The notes under the pieces were generated by a model. That model searched no databases. It had not been told where the DNA came from and worked only from the letters and a program-made list of their open reading frames with translations. This document shows, piece by piece, positions 62,310 through 64,000 of a stretch of 64,000 nucleotides of DNA (position 1 is its first letter; each line of letters starts with the position of its first letter). The stretch spans positions 264,133-328,132 of the forward strand of contig LGYU01000005.1 in the NCBI GenBank assembly GCA_001302245.1, written 5' to 3'. The translations under genes and the position numbers were made by a program. The stretch comes from Chitinophagaceae bacterium PMP191F. GTDB taxonomy: Bacteria; Bacteroidota; Bacteroidia; Chitinophagales; Chitinophagaceae.

Positions 62310-62323
62310 TTGTACAGATACAA
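62310..62323. promoter_or_regulatory. Candidate operator palindrome between methyltransferase-fusion and NrtR-like genes
   Basis: TTGTA-CAGA-TACAA, a perfect 5-4-5 inverted repeat in the 94-bp divergent space. It could be the NrtR-type operator; short palindromes arise by chance, so the call is weak. Confidence 0.35.
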
Positions 62324-62348
62324 TTTCCATTTTATATCTTGCACCGGA

Positions 62349-63041
62349 ATGTCCGCTTCACATCCCAATATTAAAGTAGCTGTTGATGCCATTGTATTTG
62401 GGTATTCCAAAAACGATGGCGTATCTGTGTTGCTCATCCAACGCAAATACCCGCCTTTTAAAAACAGCTGGGCCATTCCCGGAGGTTTTGTGCTGGAAAA
62501 CGAATCGCTGGAAGAAGCAGTAACACGCGAGTTGCAGGAAGAAACCGGTATTGAGGTCAATTATCTTGAACAACTGTACACCTTTGGCGCCCCGGACCGT
62601 GATCCGCGGCAGCGGGTGATTGCCATTGTTTATTTTGCGCTGGTAAAATCGGCCATGTTCCAGCAACTGAAAGCCAGCACAGATGCAGAGAATGCCCAAT
62701 GGTTTAATATCAAACAACTGCCGGCGCTTGCTTTTGACCACCAGAAAATACTGAAGGTGGCCATTGAAAGGATCAGGGCTAAGATCCGTTACCAGCCTAT
62801 CGGTTTTGAGCTGCTGGACCGTAAGTTTCCTTTTGCTGACCTGGAAAAACTATACATCACGCTGCTGGACCGCGATATTGACAGACGCAATTTCTCTAAA
62901 AAAATGCTGGCATTGGGCATACTGGATGAAACCAATGAGTATGCAAAACCTGAAGGCAAAGGCCGTCCCAGCAAAATGTACCAGTTCAATAAAAAACGTT
63001 ACCAGGAATTACTAAAAGAAGGGATCAACTTCGAAATATAG
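62349..63041 (+). CDS. NrtR-like Nudix-family regulator/hydrolase
   Basis: 230 residues from ATG 62349 (MSASHPNIKVAVDAIVFGYS). The Nudix domain (~5-145) has an intact Nudix box: GGFVLENESLEEAVTRELQEETGI. The C-terminal ~75 residues (RYQPIGFELLDRKFPFADLEKLYITLL, then KMLALGILDETNEYAKPEGKGRPSKMYQFNK) form a winged-helix DNA-binding domain as in NrtR, the ADP-ribose-responsive repressor of NAD genes. An upstream ATG at 62310 lies in the palindrome and would not fit the family. It is divergent from the NadM-like fusion gene. Confidence 0.9.
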   Translation: MSASHPNIKVAVDAIVFGYSKNDGVSVLLIQRKYPPFKNSWAIPGGFVLENESLEEAVTRELQEETGIEVNYLEQLYTFGAPDRDPRQRVIAIVYFALVKSAMFQQLKASTDAENAQWFNIKQLPALAFDHQKILKVAIERIRAKIRYQPIGFELLDRKFPFADLEKLYITLLDRDIDRRNFSKKMLALGILDETNEYAKPEGKGRPSKMYQFNKKRYQELLKEGINFEI

Positions 63042-63045
63042 CCCT

Positions 63046-63909
63046 TTAATGACTATCCCAGTTGTATAGTACTTTAGAAAAGTCTTTTTTAGACAGATCA
63101 TCAGGATGAATAAAAAAGTTCGCCACACCAACATCTCCCCATGTTATTTCATCAGCACTGTCTATCTGGAGCAATAAAATATAGTCTTTAAGCGCATCAT
63201 TGAATCTCCGTGGATCATCCTGGGTAAAAGAAGCATAGCCACCTATTTTATGTCCCGCACTACTAAATTGCTCGTACATAGCCCTTATCAGCTTTGCAGA
63301 GATCGTGGGGTTATCTTTCACAATAGCATCCCTGTTGAAATATGGACTATTGCTACTCCGGAAATCAGACAATCCTATATAATCTGTTTTGGTAGTAAAT
63401 GTTAATGCATGTGGCTTAAAAACCGGGCCGGCATCACTTTCCATAACGTTGTCAAGAAAAGCAAAGTCAGTCCTTTTATTTTGCACGTCCTCTTCTTCAA
63501 AAAAAAACACCCGGAAAGATATCTGCGCCTGCATATTATCAAAATCGAGCCCATATTGATCATCGCTTCCAATATAAAATTGCAGATACCCCTTAGCAGG
63601 ATAGCCTGGTAGCGACGCAAACTCACTAAAGTTGATCTGGGCAAGCGGGTATAAAAATTCACCATCAGGACCTGTAGGATAAGGAAAACTTTCCGGGATA
63701 CACGGATAATGACCAAACTTGCTTTGTTCAAGCGTAAGATGCTTCTGCGGTATGGCTTCTATTGAAACAAATGTCAAACCGGTTTTTTGTATATCCTGCC
63801 AATGGTTGGCAAGAACACGGGGCAGCGTAACTTCTGCTGATATTTTAACCGGCTCCAGCAATTGTTTTGCGTTATCCTTTTTCTTAAAAAGAAAATCGAA
63901 AATGCCCAT
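63046..63909 (-). CDS. DUF1963 (YwqG-like) protein
   Basis: 287 residues, soluble. Family features: PRVLANHWQDIQKTGLTFVSIE near 30, YPCIPESFPYPTGPDGEFLYPLAQINFSEFASLPGYPAKGYLQFYIGSDDQYGLDFDN near 70-125, and C-terminal LLLQIDSADEITWGDVGVANFFIHPDDLSKKDFSKVLYNWDSH. The family has no settled role; it is common beside conflict or housekeeping genes in many bacteria. It converges on the Nudix gene with a 4-bp gap. Confidence 0.9.
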   Translation of the reverse strand: MGIFDFLFKKKDNAKQLLEPVKISAEVTLPRVLANHWQDIQKTGLTFVSIEAIPQKHLTLEQSKFGHYPCIPESFPYPTGPDGEFLYPLAQINFSEFASLPGYPAKGYLQFYIGSDDQYGLDFDNMQAQISFRVFFFEEEDVQNKRTDFAFLDNVMESDAGPVFKPHALTFTTKTDYIGLSDFRSSNSPYFNRDAIVKDNPTISAKLIRAMYEQFSSAGHKIGGYASFTQDDPRRFNDALKDYILLLQIDSADEITWGDVGVANFFIHPDDLSKKDFSKVLYNWDSH

Positions 63910-64000
63910 AGCAAACAGATTATTTTCAATAACAATGTAAATAAATTTCCGTCTTGCAGGGAAAAATTTTCAAAATCTATTTTGCGTAAATTATACGCAA
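63910..64000. other. Right window edge
   Basis: 91 AT-rich bases with no supported feature. Confidence 0.5.

Overview
The window looks like chromosomal DNA from a member of the Bacteroidota, most likely the Chitinophagaceae (Chitinophaga/Niastella-like). The reasons are a type IX secretion sorting tail on a 1411-residue exoprotein, an IPExxxVDY-family protein, an outer-membrane receptor with a carboxypeptidase-like N-terminal domain, a Rho factor with a long low-complexity insert, little Shine-Dalgarno sequence, and promoters of the Bacteroidota type (TTG, about 20 bp, TAnnTTTG). No rRNA, CRISPR array or transposase was seen. The species is inference.

Layout. 1-13.9 kb: edge of an outer-membrane receptor, a SWIM-SNF2 helicase, an M28 peptidase, an IPExxxVDY/pterin-dehydratase pair, rho, comB and gcvT. 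14-20 kb: an envelope block with a PspC-PadR operon (its promoter carries a perfect 21-bp palindrome) and a COG3014/LpoB lipoprotein pair. 20-31 kb: an Fe(II)/2-oxoglutarate oxygenase, a four-gene glycosyltransferase operon (GT-C, GT2, DUF2304, methyltransferase), ExbD, a universal stress protein, asnS, a D-2-hydroxyacid dehydrogenase and feoB. 31-40 kb: secreted proteins, an S41 peptidase, an aminotransferase and the thioredoxin-ApbE / DUF4266 / DUF3570 operon. 40-44 kb: a leftward run of small enzymes ending in manC and kdsD. 44-48.8 kb: recQ, an acyltransferase and a DUF3050 protein.

48.9-51.5 kb is the most unusual part. A tRNA-Phe gene carries a small island bounded by perfect 91-bp direct repeats. 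The repeat runs from the anticodon loop through the tRNA terminator. The island is AT-rich, has no recognisable integrase and carries three co-directional genes: a TIGR04255-like protein and two unknowns. It is the best candidate here for an undescribed system, plausibly a passively mobilised defence or conflict cassette; that function is inference.

51.5-64 kb: an IPT/TIG lipoprotein, the large PHP-domain T9SS exoprotein, small envelope proteins, a DinB protein, then a degenerate nucleotidylyltransferase-methyltransferase fusion divergent from an NrtR-like Nudix regulator, and a DUF1963 protein at the right edge.
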